From: SCSIO-59966 sp046566185
GTDB taxonomy: Bacteria > Actinomycetota > Actinomycetes > Actinomycetales > SCSIO-59966
NCBI GenBank assembly: GCA_046566185.1
Contig: JBKHXE010000087.1
Location: 1 to 26,569, forward strand
Reading direction: 5' to 3'
DNA length: 26,569 bases
Below, piece by piece: positions 6,811 through 13,477 of this stretch. The notes beneath the pieces are model-generated. The model saw only the letters and a list, made by a program, of their open reading frames with translations, searched no databases and had not been told where the DNA came from. The first letter of the stretch is position 1, and the number at the start of each line of letters is the position of its first letter. Position numbers and translations under genes: made by a program.

Positions 6811-8154
6811 TCAGGACGCCGGTGTCAGCGCCGGCGACTCGTCGTAGGAGAACTCCGCGCCGAGGGCGGAGAGCTTGGCGCCGAAGTGCTCGTACCCGCG
6901 GTCGATGATGTCGATGCCGTGGACGCGCGAGGTCCCGTCGGCCGCGAGGGCGGCGATCAGGTGGCTGAAGCCGCCCCGCAGGTCCGGGACGACGATCTCG
7001 GCGCCGCGCAGGCGGCTCGGGCCGGAGATGACCGCCGAGTGCCGGAAGTCCCGCGCACCGAACCGGCACGGCGAGGACCCGAGGCACTCCCGGTACACCT
7101 GGATGGTGGCGCCCATGTCGCTCAGGGCGTCGACGAAGCCGAACCGGTTCTCGTACACGGTCTCGTGCACGATCGACAGGCCCTGCGCCTGGGTCAGCGC
7201 CACCACCAGCGGCTGCTGCCAGTCCGTCGCGAAGCCCGGGTGCACGTCGGTCTCGAGCGCGATCGACCGCAACGGACCGCCGGGGTGGAAGAACCGGATG
7301 CCGTCGTCGTCGATGTCGAACGCGCCGCCCACCTTGCGGAACACGTTGAGGAACGTGGTCATCGCGGGCTGCTGCGCGCCCTCGACGTGCACGTCACCGC
7401 CGGTGGCGAGCGCCGCGCACGCCCACGAGGCGGCCTCGATGCGGTCCGGCAGCGCCCGGTGCGTGAAGCCCGTGAGCCGGTCGACGCCCTCGACGCGGAT
7501 GACGCGGTCGGTGTCGACGCTGATGATCGCGCCCATCTTCTGCAGGACGGCGATCAGGTCCATGATCTCGGGCTCGATGGCGGCGTTGCGCAGCTCGGTG
7601 ACGCCCTCGGCCCGGACGGCGGTGAGCAGCACCTGCTCGGTGGCCCCCACGCTCGGGTAGGGGAGCTCCAGGCGGGTGCCGGTCAGCCGCTTGGGCGCGC
7701 TGATCCAGATGCCCTGCGCGCGCTTCTCGACGACGGCGCCGAACTGGCGCAGGACGTCGAGGTGGTAGTTGATGGGCCGGTCGCCGATACGGCAGCCGCC
7801 GAGGTCGGGGATGTGCGCCTCGCCGAGGCGGTGGACGAGCGGCCCGCAGAACAGCACCGGGATGCGGCTGGCTCCGGCGTGCGCGTCGATGTCCGCGACG
7901 TGCGCCTGCTCGACGTTGCTCGGGTCGAGCACGAGCTCGCCGTCCTCGTCACCCGGCGTCACCGTCACGCCGTGCAGGTCCAGCAGACCCGTGACGACCG
8001 AGACGTCCCGGATCGCCGGGACGTTGCGCAGGCGGCTCGGCGTCTCGCCGAGCAGGGCGGCCACCATCGCCTTCGAGACGAGGTTCTTGGCACCGCGTAC
8101 CCGGATGCGGCCGCGCAGCGGGCGGCCGCCCTGAACGGTCAGCAGTGTGCTCAT
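6811..8154 (-). CDS. murA: UDP-N-acetylglucosamine 1-carboxyvinyltransferase
   Basis: MurA adds enolpyruvate from PEP to UDP-GlcNAc, the first committed step of peptidoglycan synthesis, in the cytosol. The 447-residue product has GAKN (residues 21-24, the substrate-binding Lys/Asn), the active-site loop GGCRIGDRPINYH with Cys121, YPSVGATEQVLLTA, ALPDRIEAASWACAALATGG, HPGFATDWQQP and a C-terminal RGGFSHLIAALAADG. Cys121 predicts fosfomycin sensitivity at the target, unlike the mycobacterial Asp variant. ATG 8154 is used; the longer open frame upstream runs through the HU gene in another frame and is spurious. GGGA lies nine bases before the ATG. It is separated from HU by a strong hairpin. Confidence 0.95.
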   Translation of the reverse strand: MSTLLTVQGGRPLRGRIRVRGAKNLVSKAMVAALLGETPSRLRNVPAIRDVSVVTGLLDLHGVTVTPGDEDGELVLDPSNVEQAHVADIDAHAGASRIPVLFCGPLVHRLGEAHIPDLGGCRIGDRPINYHLDVLRQFGAVVEKRAQGIWISAPKRLTGTRLELPYPSVGATEQVLLTAVRAEGVTELRNAAIEPEIMDLIAVLQKMGAIISVDTDRVIRVEGVDRLTGFTHRALPDRIEAASWACAALATGGDVHVEGAQQPAMTTFLNVFRKVGGAFDIDDDGIRFFHPGGPLRSIALETDVHPGFATDWQQPLVVALTQAQGLSIVHETVYENRFGFVDALSDMGATIQVYRECLGSSPCRFGARDFRHSAVISGPSRLRGAEIVVPDLRGGFSHLIAALAADGTSRVHGIDIIDRGYEHFGAKLSALGAEFSYDESPALTPAS

Positions 8155-8301
8155 GGTGTCCCATCGTGACGTACGGCGGCGGCAGCTCGTGCCGCACGGT
8201 CCTGCGCGATCTCGTGCCGGGAGGACACCCCATCCTGCCCGATCCCGCCGTCCAGGGCGGCGCCGCCTGCCTGGACAGACGCGGCCGGTCCCGCGACGCG
8301 A

Positions 8302-8335
8302 ACGGCGGGCCGGCCCTCGTGGGCCGGCCCGCCGT
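8302..8335 (-). terminator. Strong hairpin terminator after the HU gene
   Basis: A perfect 15-bp inverted repeat (arms 8302-8316 and 8321-8335, loop TCGT) lies 16 bases past the HU stop. There is no T-tract, which is common for actinobacterial terminators. Confidence 0.75.
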
Positions 8336-8351
8336 CGGCGGAACGGGGCGG

Positions 8352-9065
8352 TCAGGACTTCTTGGCGGCCCGCTTGGTGGCGGTCTTCCGGGCGGTGGTC
8401 GACGCTGCCTTCTTGGCCGGCGCCTTCTTGGCAGCCGTCTTCGTGGCAGCCGTCTTCGTGGCCGCCGTCTTCGTGGCCGCCGCCGTCTTGGCCGGCGCCT
8501 TCTTCGCGGCTGCCGTCGTCGCGGTCTTCCTCGCCGGCGCCTTCTTGGCGGTGGCCGTGCTCTTGGTGGCCGCCGACCGGGTGGCCGTCGTCTTGCGCGC
8601 CGTCGTGGTCTTCGCCGCGGTGGACCTCGTGGCGGTGGCCTTCCTGGCCGTGGTCTTCGTCGCGGTCTTCTTGGCCGTCGTCGCCTTCGAGGCGGTGGCG
8701 GTCTTGCGCGCCGGGGTGGCGGGGGTGGCCCCGCGGGTGGTCGGCGCCGCCGTGGCGCGGGTCGCCGTCTTGACCGCCTTGGGCAGGCTGGCCGGCTTGG
8801 CGACGAAGCCCTTGAACGCGGTGCCGGCCTTGAATCGCGGCACCGAGGTCTTCTTGATCTTCACGGTCTCGCCGGTGCGCGGGTTGCGCCCGGTACGGGC
8901 GGCACGGGCGGCCTTCTCGAAGGTCCCGAAGCCGCTGATCGCGACGCGCTCGCCCTTGGCGACGGTGCGGACGATCGTGTCGATGACGGCGTCGACCGCC
9001 TCGGTCGCGGCCTTCCTGCTGCCCAGTCGCGCCTCGAGGGCTTCGACCAGCTGTCCCTTGTTCAC
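8352..9065 (-). CDS. hupB: HU-type nucleoid protein with histone H1-like tail
   Basis: This DNA-binding architectural protein has 237 residues. Residues 1-90 are a complete HU fold, with ISGFGTFEKAARAARTGRNP, GETVKI and the proline-tipped DNA arm between them. From about residue 95 to the end is a low-complexity tail of Lys, Ala, Thr and Arg, with units such as AATKT, AKKAP and ARKTA, like eukaryotic histone H1 and mycobacterial HupB. In that family the tail tightens DNA binding and is acetylated or methylated. GTG 9065 is preceded by GGAGGG with a five-base gap. The tail's short repeats make it prone to length change. The gene stands alone between two strong hairpins. Confidence 0.93.
   Translation of the reverse strand: MNKGQLVEALEARLGSRKAATEAVDAVIDTIVRTVAKGERVAISGFGTFEKAARAARTGRNPRTGETVKIKKTSVPRFKAGTAFKGFVAKPASLPKAVKTATRATAAPTTRGATPATPARKTATASKATTAKKTATKTTARKATATRSTAAKTTTARKTTATRSAATKSTATAKKAPARKTATTAAAKKAPAKTAAATKTAATKTAATKTAAKKAPAKKAASTTARKTATKRAAKKS
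8398..8520 (-). repeat. 15-base tandem units in the HU tail
   Basis: On the plus strand the unit GTCTTCGTGGCAGCC appears twice in tandem near 8438-8467 and then as GTCTTCGTGGCCGCC. It encodes the repeated pentad AATKT. Longer AKKAPAKK-type units flank it. This is coding repeat, not a separate element. Confidence 0.6.
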
Positions 9066-9114
9066 TGCTTCCCTCCGATGAACGCGGCCGGGCGGTTGCC
9101 CAGCTCCGAGCAGG

Positions 9115-9120
9115 ACGGTA
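9115..9120 (-). promoter_or_regulatory. Candidate -10 of the HU gene
   Basis: On the minus strand TACCGT would start RNA near 9108, with a leader of about 40 bases ending at the GGAGGG site. A second possibility is TTGCGA (9175-9170) with GGATGT about 18 bases on. I cannot choose between them. Confidence 0.3.
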
Positions 9121-9292
9121 CGACCTGTCGGTGATCCACGCCACCACATCCGAGGGTGAACCTGTTGTGTCGCAACGCCTCGACGGCATCGGGGCGGCCG
9201 GCTGAGATCCCCTCCGGGGTCGGTCGGGGGCGGGGTGCCGCCGGGAACTCGAGCAGCCGAACCCCTTGAGCCACAGGGCTTTTGATGCGACA

Positions 9293-9320
9293 CCGCCCAC
9301 CCGGAGACCCGGGTGGGCGG
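9293..9320 (-). terminator. Hairpin terminator after leuD
   Basis: A perfect 12-bp inverted repeat (arms 9293-9304 and 9309-9320, loop AGAC) begins 13 bases past the leuD stop. No T-tract follows. It separates the leuCD operon from the HU gene. Confidence 0.75.
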
Positions 9321-9333
9321 CTCGCGAGACGGC

Positions 9334-9930
9334 TCAGCGAGCCGGCAAGGTGGTCGGCGCGAAGGCCGGTCGGGTGGACTCGAACTTCTCGATCTCGTCG
9401 GCGTGGCGGAGGGTGAGCGCGATGTCGTCGAGACCCTCCATGAGCCGCCAACGCGTGTAGTCGTCGACGTGCATCGGCGCCACGACGTCGTCGCAACGCA
9501 CCTGCCGCTGCGCCAGGTCGACGGTCACCTCGGTGCCCGGCTGGTTCTCCAGGATCTTCCAGATCAGCTCGATGTCGGACTGCGCCAGCTGACCGGCGAC
9601 CAGTCCCTGCTTGCCCGCGTTGCCGCGGAAGATGTCCGCGAAGCGGGCCGACAGAACGGCCCGGATGCCGTAGTCCTTCAACGCCCAGACGGCGTGCTCG
9701 CGGGACGAGCCGGTGCCGAAGTCGGGCCCGGCCACGAGCACCGACCCGGACCGGAACCCCGGCTGGTTGAGGACGAAGTCCGGGTCCGACCTCCACGCGG
9801 CGAACAGACCGTCCTCGAACCCCGTACGCGTGACGCGCTTGAGGTAGACGGCGGGGATGATCTGGTCGGTGTCCACGTTGCTGCGGCGCAACGGGATGCC
9901 GATGCCGGTGTGCGTGGTGACGGGTTCCAT
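9334..9930 (-). CDS. leuD: 3-isopropylmalate dehydratase small subunit
   Basis: LeuD pairs with LeuC to isomerise 2- to 3-isopropylmalate in leucine synthesis. The 198-residue product is of standard length and has VDTDQIIPAVYLKR, GPDFGTGSSREHAVWAL and a hydrophobic strand before ADIFRGNAGKQGL. The ATG at 9930 has AGGAGGA eight bases upstream. It follows leuC by 12 bases in one operon and is closed by a hairpin at 9293-9320. Confidence 0.96.
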   Translation of the reverse strand: MEPVTTHTGIGIPLRRSNVDTDQIIPAVYLKRVTRTGFEDGLFAAWRSDPDFVLNQPGFRSGSVLVAGPDFGTGSSREHAVWALKDYGIRAVLSARFADIFRGNAGKQGLVAGQLAQSDIELIWKILENQPGTEVTVDLAQRQVRCDDVVAPMHVDDYTRWRLMEGLDDIALTLRHADEIEKFESTRPAFAPTTLPAR

Positions 9931-9942
9931 GGCGGTTCCTCC

Positions 9943-11370
9943 TCAGGCGTCGACGGTCTCGCGGACCGGTGCCAGGTCTGCCGGTGAGCTGAGCGTGCCC
10001 CGGACGGCGGTGGCGGCGGCGACCAGCGGGCTGACGAGGTGCGTGCGCCCTCCCTTGCCCTGGCGGCCCTCGAAGTTGCGGTTCGACGTCGACGCGCAGC
10101 GCTCCCCCGGCGCGAGCTGGTCGGGGTTCATGCCCAGGCACATCGAGCAGCCGGCGTGCCGCCACTCCGCCCCGAAGCGGGTGAAGACCTCGTCGAGACC
10201 CTCCGCCTCGGCCTGCTGCCGAACGCGCTCCGAGCCGGGCACGACGAGCACGCGCACGGTGTCGGCCTTGCTGCGGCCCCGCATCACGTCGGCGGCCGCC
10301 CGCAGGTCCTCCAGCCGCCCGTTGGTGCACGAGCCGATGAAGACCGTGTCGACGGCGATCTCGCGCAGCGGCGTCCCGGGCGTCAGCGCCATGTACTCCA
10401 GGGCCCGCTCGGCCGCGGCCCGCTGCCCCTCGTCGGCGAAGTCGTCCGGCGAGGGCACCGATGCGCTGAGCGGCAGTCCCTGCCCCGGGTTGGTGCCCCA
10501 CGTGACGAACGGCGCGATCTCGTCGGCGTGCAGCACGACCTCCGCGTCGAACTCGGCGTCCGGGTCGCTGGCGAGGGTGCGCCAGTAGGAGACCGCGGCG
10601 TCCCAGTCCTGACCGGTCGGCGCGTGCGGCCGGCCCTTCAGGTAGTCGAAGGTCGTGTCGTCCGGGGCGATCATCCCGGCGCGTGCGCCGGCCTCGATCG
10701 ACATGTTGCAGATGGTCATCCGCGCCTCCATCGAGAGCCTGCGGATGGCCTCGCCCCGGTACTCCAGGACGTAGCCCTGACCGCCGCCGGTCCCGATGCG
10801 GGCGATGACGGCGAGGATGACGTCCTTGGCCGTGACGCCCTCGGCCAACTCACCCTCGACGGTGATCGCCATCGTGCGGAACGGCGCGAGCGGCAAGGTC
10901 TGCGTCGCGAGGACGTGCTCGACCTCCGACGTCCCGATGCCGAACGCCAGGGCCCCGAAGGCGCCGTGGGTGGAGGTGTGGGAGTCGCCGCAGACGACGG
11001 TCGTGCCCGGCTGCGTGAGGCCGAGCTGCGGGCCGACGACGTGCACGATGCCCTGCTCGGCGTCGCCGAGCGGGTGCAGCCGGATGCCGAACTCCTCGCA
11101 GTTGCGGCGCAAGGTCTCCACCTGCGTGCGGCTGGTCGGGTCGGCGATGGGCAGGTCGATGCCCAGCGTCGGCACGTTGTGGTCCTCGGTCGCGATGGTG
11201 AGGTCGGGACGACGGACCGGCCGGCCGGCCAGGCGCAGGCCGTCGAACGCCTGTGGACTGGTCACCTCGTGGACGAGGTGCAGGTCGATGTAGAGGAGGT
11301 CCGGCTCCCCGGCCTCCCCCCGGCGGACGACGTGGGCGTCCCAGACCTTCTCGGCCAGTGTCCGGCCCAT
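9943..11370 (-). CDS. leuC: 3-isopropylmalate dehydratase large subunit
   Basis: LeuC carries the [4Fe-4S] cluster of isopropylmalate isomerase. The 475-residue product has the aconitase-family cluster cysteines Cys348 (in IGSCTNGR), Cys408 and Cys411 (in HAGCSMCLG). It also has VCGDSHTSTHGAFGALAFGIGTSEVEHVLATQTLP and NRNFEGRQGKGGRTHLVSP. The ATG at 11370 has GAGGAG about eight bases upstream. It is divergent from the IclR regulator, with only 82 bases between. Those bases hold an inverted repeat that probably serves both genes. Confidence 0.96.
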   Translation of the reverse strand: MGRTLAEKVWDAHVVRRGEAGEPDLLYIDLHLVHEVTSPQAFDGLRLAGRPVRRPDLTIATEDHNVPTLGIDLPIADPTSRTQVETLRRNCEEFGIRLHPLGDAEQGIVHVVGPQLGLTQPGTTVVCGDSHTSTHGAFGALAFGIGTSEVEHVLATQTLPLAPFRTMAITVEGELAEGVTAKDVILAVIARIGTGGGQGYVLEYRGEAIRRLSMEARMTICNMSIEAGARAGMIAPDDTTFDYLKGRPHAPTGQDWDAAVSYWRTLASDPDAEFDAEVVLHADEIAPFVTWGTNPGQGLPLSASVPSPDDFADEGQRAAAERALEYMALTPGTPLREIAVDTVFIGSCTNGRLEDLRAAADVMRGRSKADTVRVLVVPGSERVRQQAEAEGLDEVFTRFGAEWRHAGCSMCLGMNPDQLAPGERCASTSNRNFEGRQGKGGRTHLVSPLVAAATAVRGTLSSPADLAPVRETVDA

Positions 11371-11419
11371 CGGGCTCTCCTCTCGCGCTGCGCGGGCGCA
11401 GTGTTCTCCTCGGGGACTT

Positions 11420-11440
11420 GCGTCTCACGTCGCGAGACGC
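11420..11440. promoter_or_regulatory. Candidate operator between leuC and the IclR regulator
   Basis: An inverted repeat, GCGTCTC-N7-GAGACGC (arms 11420-11426 and 11434-11440), ends right before the putative -10 of the regulator. Position and symmetry fit an IclR-family site for autoregulation and control of leuCD. The match to a known NdgR/LtbR site is inference. Confidence 0.6.
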
Positions 11441-11446
11441 CAATAT
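11441..11446 (+). promoter_or_regulatory. Candidate -10 of the IclR regulator gene
   Basis: CAATAT lies six bases before ATG 11453, with no ribosome site, giving a possible leaderless start. It departs from TANNNT at the first base; TATCGT (11444-11449) is closer to consensus but would put the RNA start inside the gene. Confidence 0.35.
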
Positions 11447-11452
11447 CGTTCT

Positions 11453-12175
11453 ATGGACAAGACTAGCGGAGTCGGCGTCCTCGACAAGGCCGCCGTCGTG
11501 CTCTCCGCCCTCGAGGCCGGCCCCGCCACCCTGGCGCAGCTCGTCAGCGCCACGCGGCTGGCGCGGCCGACCGCCCACCGGCTGGCGGTCGCCCTCGAGC
11601 ACCACCGCCTCGTGGCCCGGGACCTGCAGGGCAGGTTCGTCCTCGGACCCCGCCTCTCCGAGCTCGCCGCCGCCGCGGGCGAGGACCGCCTCCTGGCCGC
11701 CGCCGGCCCGGTGCTGACCGCCCTGCGCGACCACACCGGCGAGAGCGCCCAGCTGTACCGGCGCCAGGGCGACGCCCGCATCTGCGTCGCGGCGGCGGAG
11801 CGCCCGCTCGGCCTGCGCGACTCCATCCCGGTGGGCTCGACGTTGACGATGGGCGCCGGCTCGGCGGCCCAGGTGCTGCTGGCCTGGGAGGAGCCCGACC
11901 GCCTGCACCGCGGCCTCAAGGAGGCCCGGTTCACCGCCACCATGCTGTCCGGCGTCCGACGCCGCGGGTGGGCGCAGAGCGTGGGCGAGCGGGAGCCCGG
12001 CGTGGCCTCGGTGTCGGCTCCCGTGCGGGGGCCGTCCGGGCGCGTGGTGGCCGCGGTCTCGGTCTCCGGGCCCATCCAGCGCCTCACCCGGCAGCCGGGG
12101 CGGATGCACGCCGCCGCGGTCGTGTCCGCCGCCAACCGGCTCACGGAGGTCCTCCGGCGAGCCGGCTCGAGCTGA
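11453..12175 (+). CDS. ndgR: IclR-family regulator of leucine/amino acid metabolism
   Basis: This is a 240-residue transcription regulator. Residues 1-65 form the winged helix-turn-helix (VGVLDKAAVVLSALEAGPATLAQLVSATRLARPTAHRLAVALE), followed by the IclR effector domain with FVLGPRLSELAAA, LRDHTGESAQLYRRQGD and RGWAQSVGEREPGVASVSAPV. Divergent placement from leuCD and the MDKTSGVGVLDKAA start match Streptomyces NdgR and corynebacterial LtbR. Those regulators control leu genes and other amino acid or antibiotic genes. ATG 11453 is the only reasonable start. The gene ends before a 15-bp hairpin shared with the tRNA genes. The specific name is by context and similarity. Confidence 0.88.
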   Translation: MDKTSGVGVLDKAAVVLSALEAGPATLAQLVSATRLARPTAHRLAVALEHHRLVARDLQGRFVLGPRLSELAAAAGEDRLLAAAGPVLTALRDHTGESAQLYRRQGDARICVAAAERPLGLRDSIPVGSTLTMGAGSAAQVLLAWEEPDRLHRGLKEARFTATMLSGVRRRGWAQSVGEREPGVASVSAPVRGPSGRVVAAVSVSGPIQRLTRQPGRMHAAAVVSAANRLTEVLRRAGSS

Positions 12176-12213
12176 TCCGGCTCGTCCCGGCAGACGACTC
12201 ACGGGCAGACGGC

Positions 12214-12248
12214 GACGCCCGGTGCACCGAAGCGGTGCACCGGGCGTC
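12214..12248. terminator. Two-way hairpin terminator
   Basis: A perfect 15-bp inverted repeat (arms 12214-12228 and 12234-12248, loop GAAGC) separates the plus-strand IclR gene from the minus-strand tRNA genes. It could end transcription from both sides. Confidence 0.75.
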
Positions 12249-12253
12249 CGACG

Positions 12254-12326
12254 TAGCCCCGACGGGATTCGAACCCGCGCTACCGCCTTGAGAGGGCGGC
12301 GTGCTAGGCCGCTACACAACGGGGCC
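12254..12326 (-). tRNA. tRNA-Glu (anticodon CTC)
   Basis: The 73-base cloverleaf on the minus strand has acceptor arms 12320-12326 and 12255-12261 (with a G1-U72 wobble), a D-arm, anticodon stem CCGCC/GGCGG with loop CTCTCAA (anticodon at 12290-12292, read CTC), and a T-arm with TTCGAAT. The discriminator is A. CCA is not encoded. Confidence 0.95.
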
Positions 12327-12394
12327 GCGGCGTCCGGCTGAGGGCCGGAGCGACTCAGACTCTAACCGGAGAACCGGCGGAAGTCCCAATCGCG

Positions 12395-12466
12395 CTGGGG
12401 TACCAGGACTCGAACCTAGACTAACTGAACCAGAATCAGTCGTGCTGCCAATTACACCATACCCCA
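12395..12466 (-). tRNA. tRNA-Gln (anticodon CTG)
   Basis: The 72-base cloverleaf on the minus strand has acceptor arms TGGGGTA/TACCCCA, anticodon stem ACTGA/TCAGT with loop TTCTGGT (anticodon at 12431-12433, read CTG), and a TTCGAGT T-loop. The discriminator is G. CCA is not encoded. It lies 68 bases from tRNA-Glu, downstream of gltX and the protease gene. Confidence 0.95.
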
Positions 12467-12517
12467 AGGGGTATTCCCCCGGGGGCTGTCGCCCCGGCGT
12501 CCTACCGGCGGGAGACT

Positions 12518-13477
12518 CTACCCGAGCGGTCGCGGCGGCACCAAAACGCGCACGTCGGGCGGCACGAACAGCCGCTGCACCCGCCGGCGACGGGCCAGGG
12601 CGACCAGCACGACGCCGAGCACCACCATCACCGCCACGTCCAGCGCGACGAGTGACGGCGGGGCCGCCGTCACGGTCAGCGCGTCGTCCACCGACCCGGT
12701 GAGCACCGACGGCACGAAGACGACGACGTTGTTGACGGCGTGGACGGCGATCGCCGCCTCCAGACCGCCGGTCCACCAGACCAGGGCCGAGGCGAGCAGG
12801 CCGAAGGCGAGGCGGTCGGCGAACAGCCACGGGTCCTGCCCGCCGTGGGCGAGCGCGAACAGCACCGCGCTCACCAGGGCCGCCACGACACCGCCGACGG
12901 CGGCGCGGGCGAACAGCGAGCCGACGGCCTGCGTGAGCCAGCCGCGGAACAGGTACTCCTCCCCCGCCGCCTGCAGCGGGGTCGTGAGCGCCACCACGAG
13001 CAGGAAGGCCACCACGTCGCGCCCACCGCCCGACGGCCAGCCGTCGACGAGGAACAGCACCAGGCTGCTCCCCACCAGGAGCACCGTGCTGACGGCGGCG
13101 ACCAGCCCCAGCCACGCCCACCGCAGCCGGCCGACGACCGACGACGTCCAGCCCGGCCGCCAGCCGTGGCCGGCCCACGTCGCGAGCATCACCACCGGGA
13201 CCAGCGCCGCGATCCCGAGGTTGGTCGCCAGCAGCATCCACCACTGGTCGAACGACTCCTCGATCGCCGAGAGGTCGACCAGCCCGACCAGGCCGCCGAC
13301 GCCGATGGCGACGGCGGTGAGCAGGAAGATCACAGCGATGCCGGCGACCACCACGGCGAGACCCACCAGGGGGCGCCACCAGCGGTGCGCCGGGCCGCGG
13401 AGCACCTGCGGGTACGGGCGGCTCCGCCACGCCTCCGGCGGCCCGGGCGAGGCGGAGATCGGCTGCACGACCGTCAC
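12518..13477 (-). CDS. CPBP-family intramembrane glutamic/metalloprotease
   Basis: This 319-residue polytopic membrane protein has about eight hydrophobic segments, starting near residue 37. It carries the CPBP (Abi/Rce1-like) active-site motifs: EEYLFRG (Glu173-Glu174...Arg178), a His at 211 in LALAHGG, and HAVNN (His246, Asn250). Family members cleave prenylated proteins, bacteriocin precursors or regulators; no substrate can be named here. I chose GTG 13477 because its GTGA overlaps the gltX stop, giving translational coupling, and because the longer frame lies inside gltX. The C-terminal tail is basic and cytosolic in character. Confidence 0.85.
   Translation of the reverse strand: MTVVQPISASPGPPEAWRSRPYPQVLRGPAHRWWRPLVGLAVVVAGIAVIFLLTAVAIGVGGLVGLVDLSAIEESFDQWWMLLATNLGIAALVPVVMLATWAGHGWRPGWTSSVVGRLRWAWLGLVAAVSTVLLVGSSLVLFLVDGWPSGGGRDVVAFLLVVALTTPLQAAGEEYLFRGWLTQAVGSLFARAAVGGVVAALVSAVLFALAHGGQDPWLFADRLAFGLLASALVWWTGGLEAAIAVHAVNNVVVFVPSVLTGSVDDALTVTAAPPSLVALDVAVMVVLGVVLVALARRRRVQRLFVPPDVRVLVPPRPLG

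Noticed and set aside
8398..8520. CRISPR-like or minisatellite repeat
   Set aside because: The units keep the HU reading frame, have no spacers and encode the known Lys/Ala/Thr tail.
8362..9081. Hydrophobic Ala/Val/Phe-rich plus-strand frame that resembles a multi-pass membrane protein
   Set aside because: It is the antisense of the lysine/alanine-rich HU tail; the complement of AAG/GCC-rich codons reads as Phe/Leu/Val/Ala by base composition alone.
6811..9300. 829-codon frame that appears to fuse an Arg/His-rich region to MurA
   Set aside because: The upstream part is the HU gene read in the wrong frame and crosses the strong hairpin at 8302-8335. MurA similarity begins at ATG 8154.
12467..12517. 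GGGGC-TGTC-GCCCC hairpin between the protease gene and tRNA-Gln as a terminator
   Set aside because: The stem is only 5 bp with no T-tract, and it would cut tRNA genes from their probable upstream promoter.
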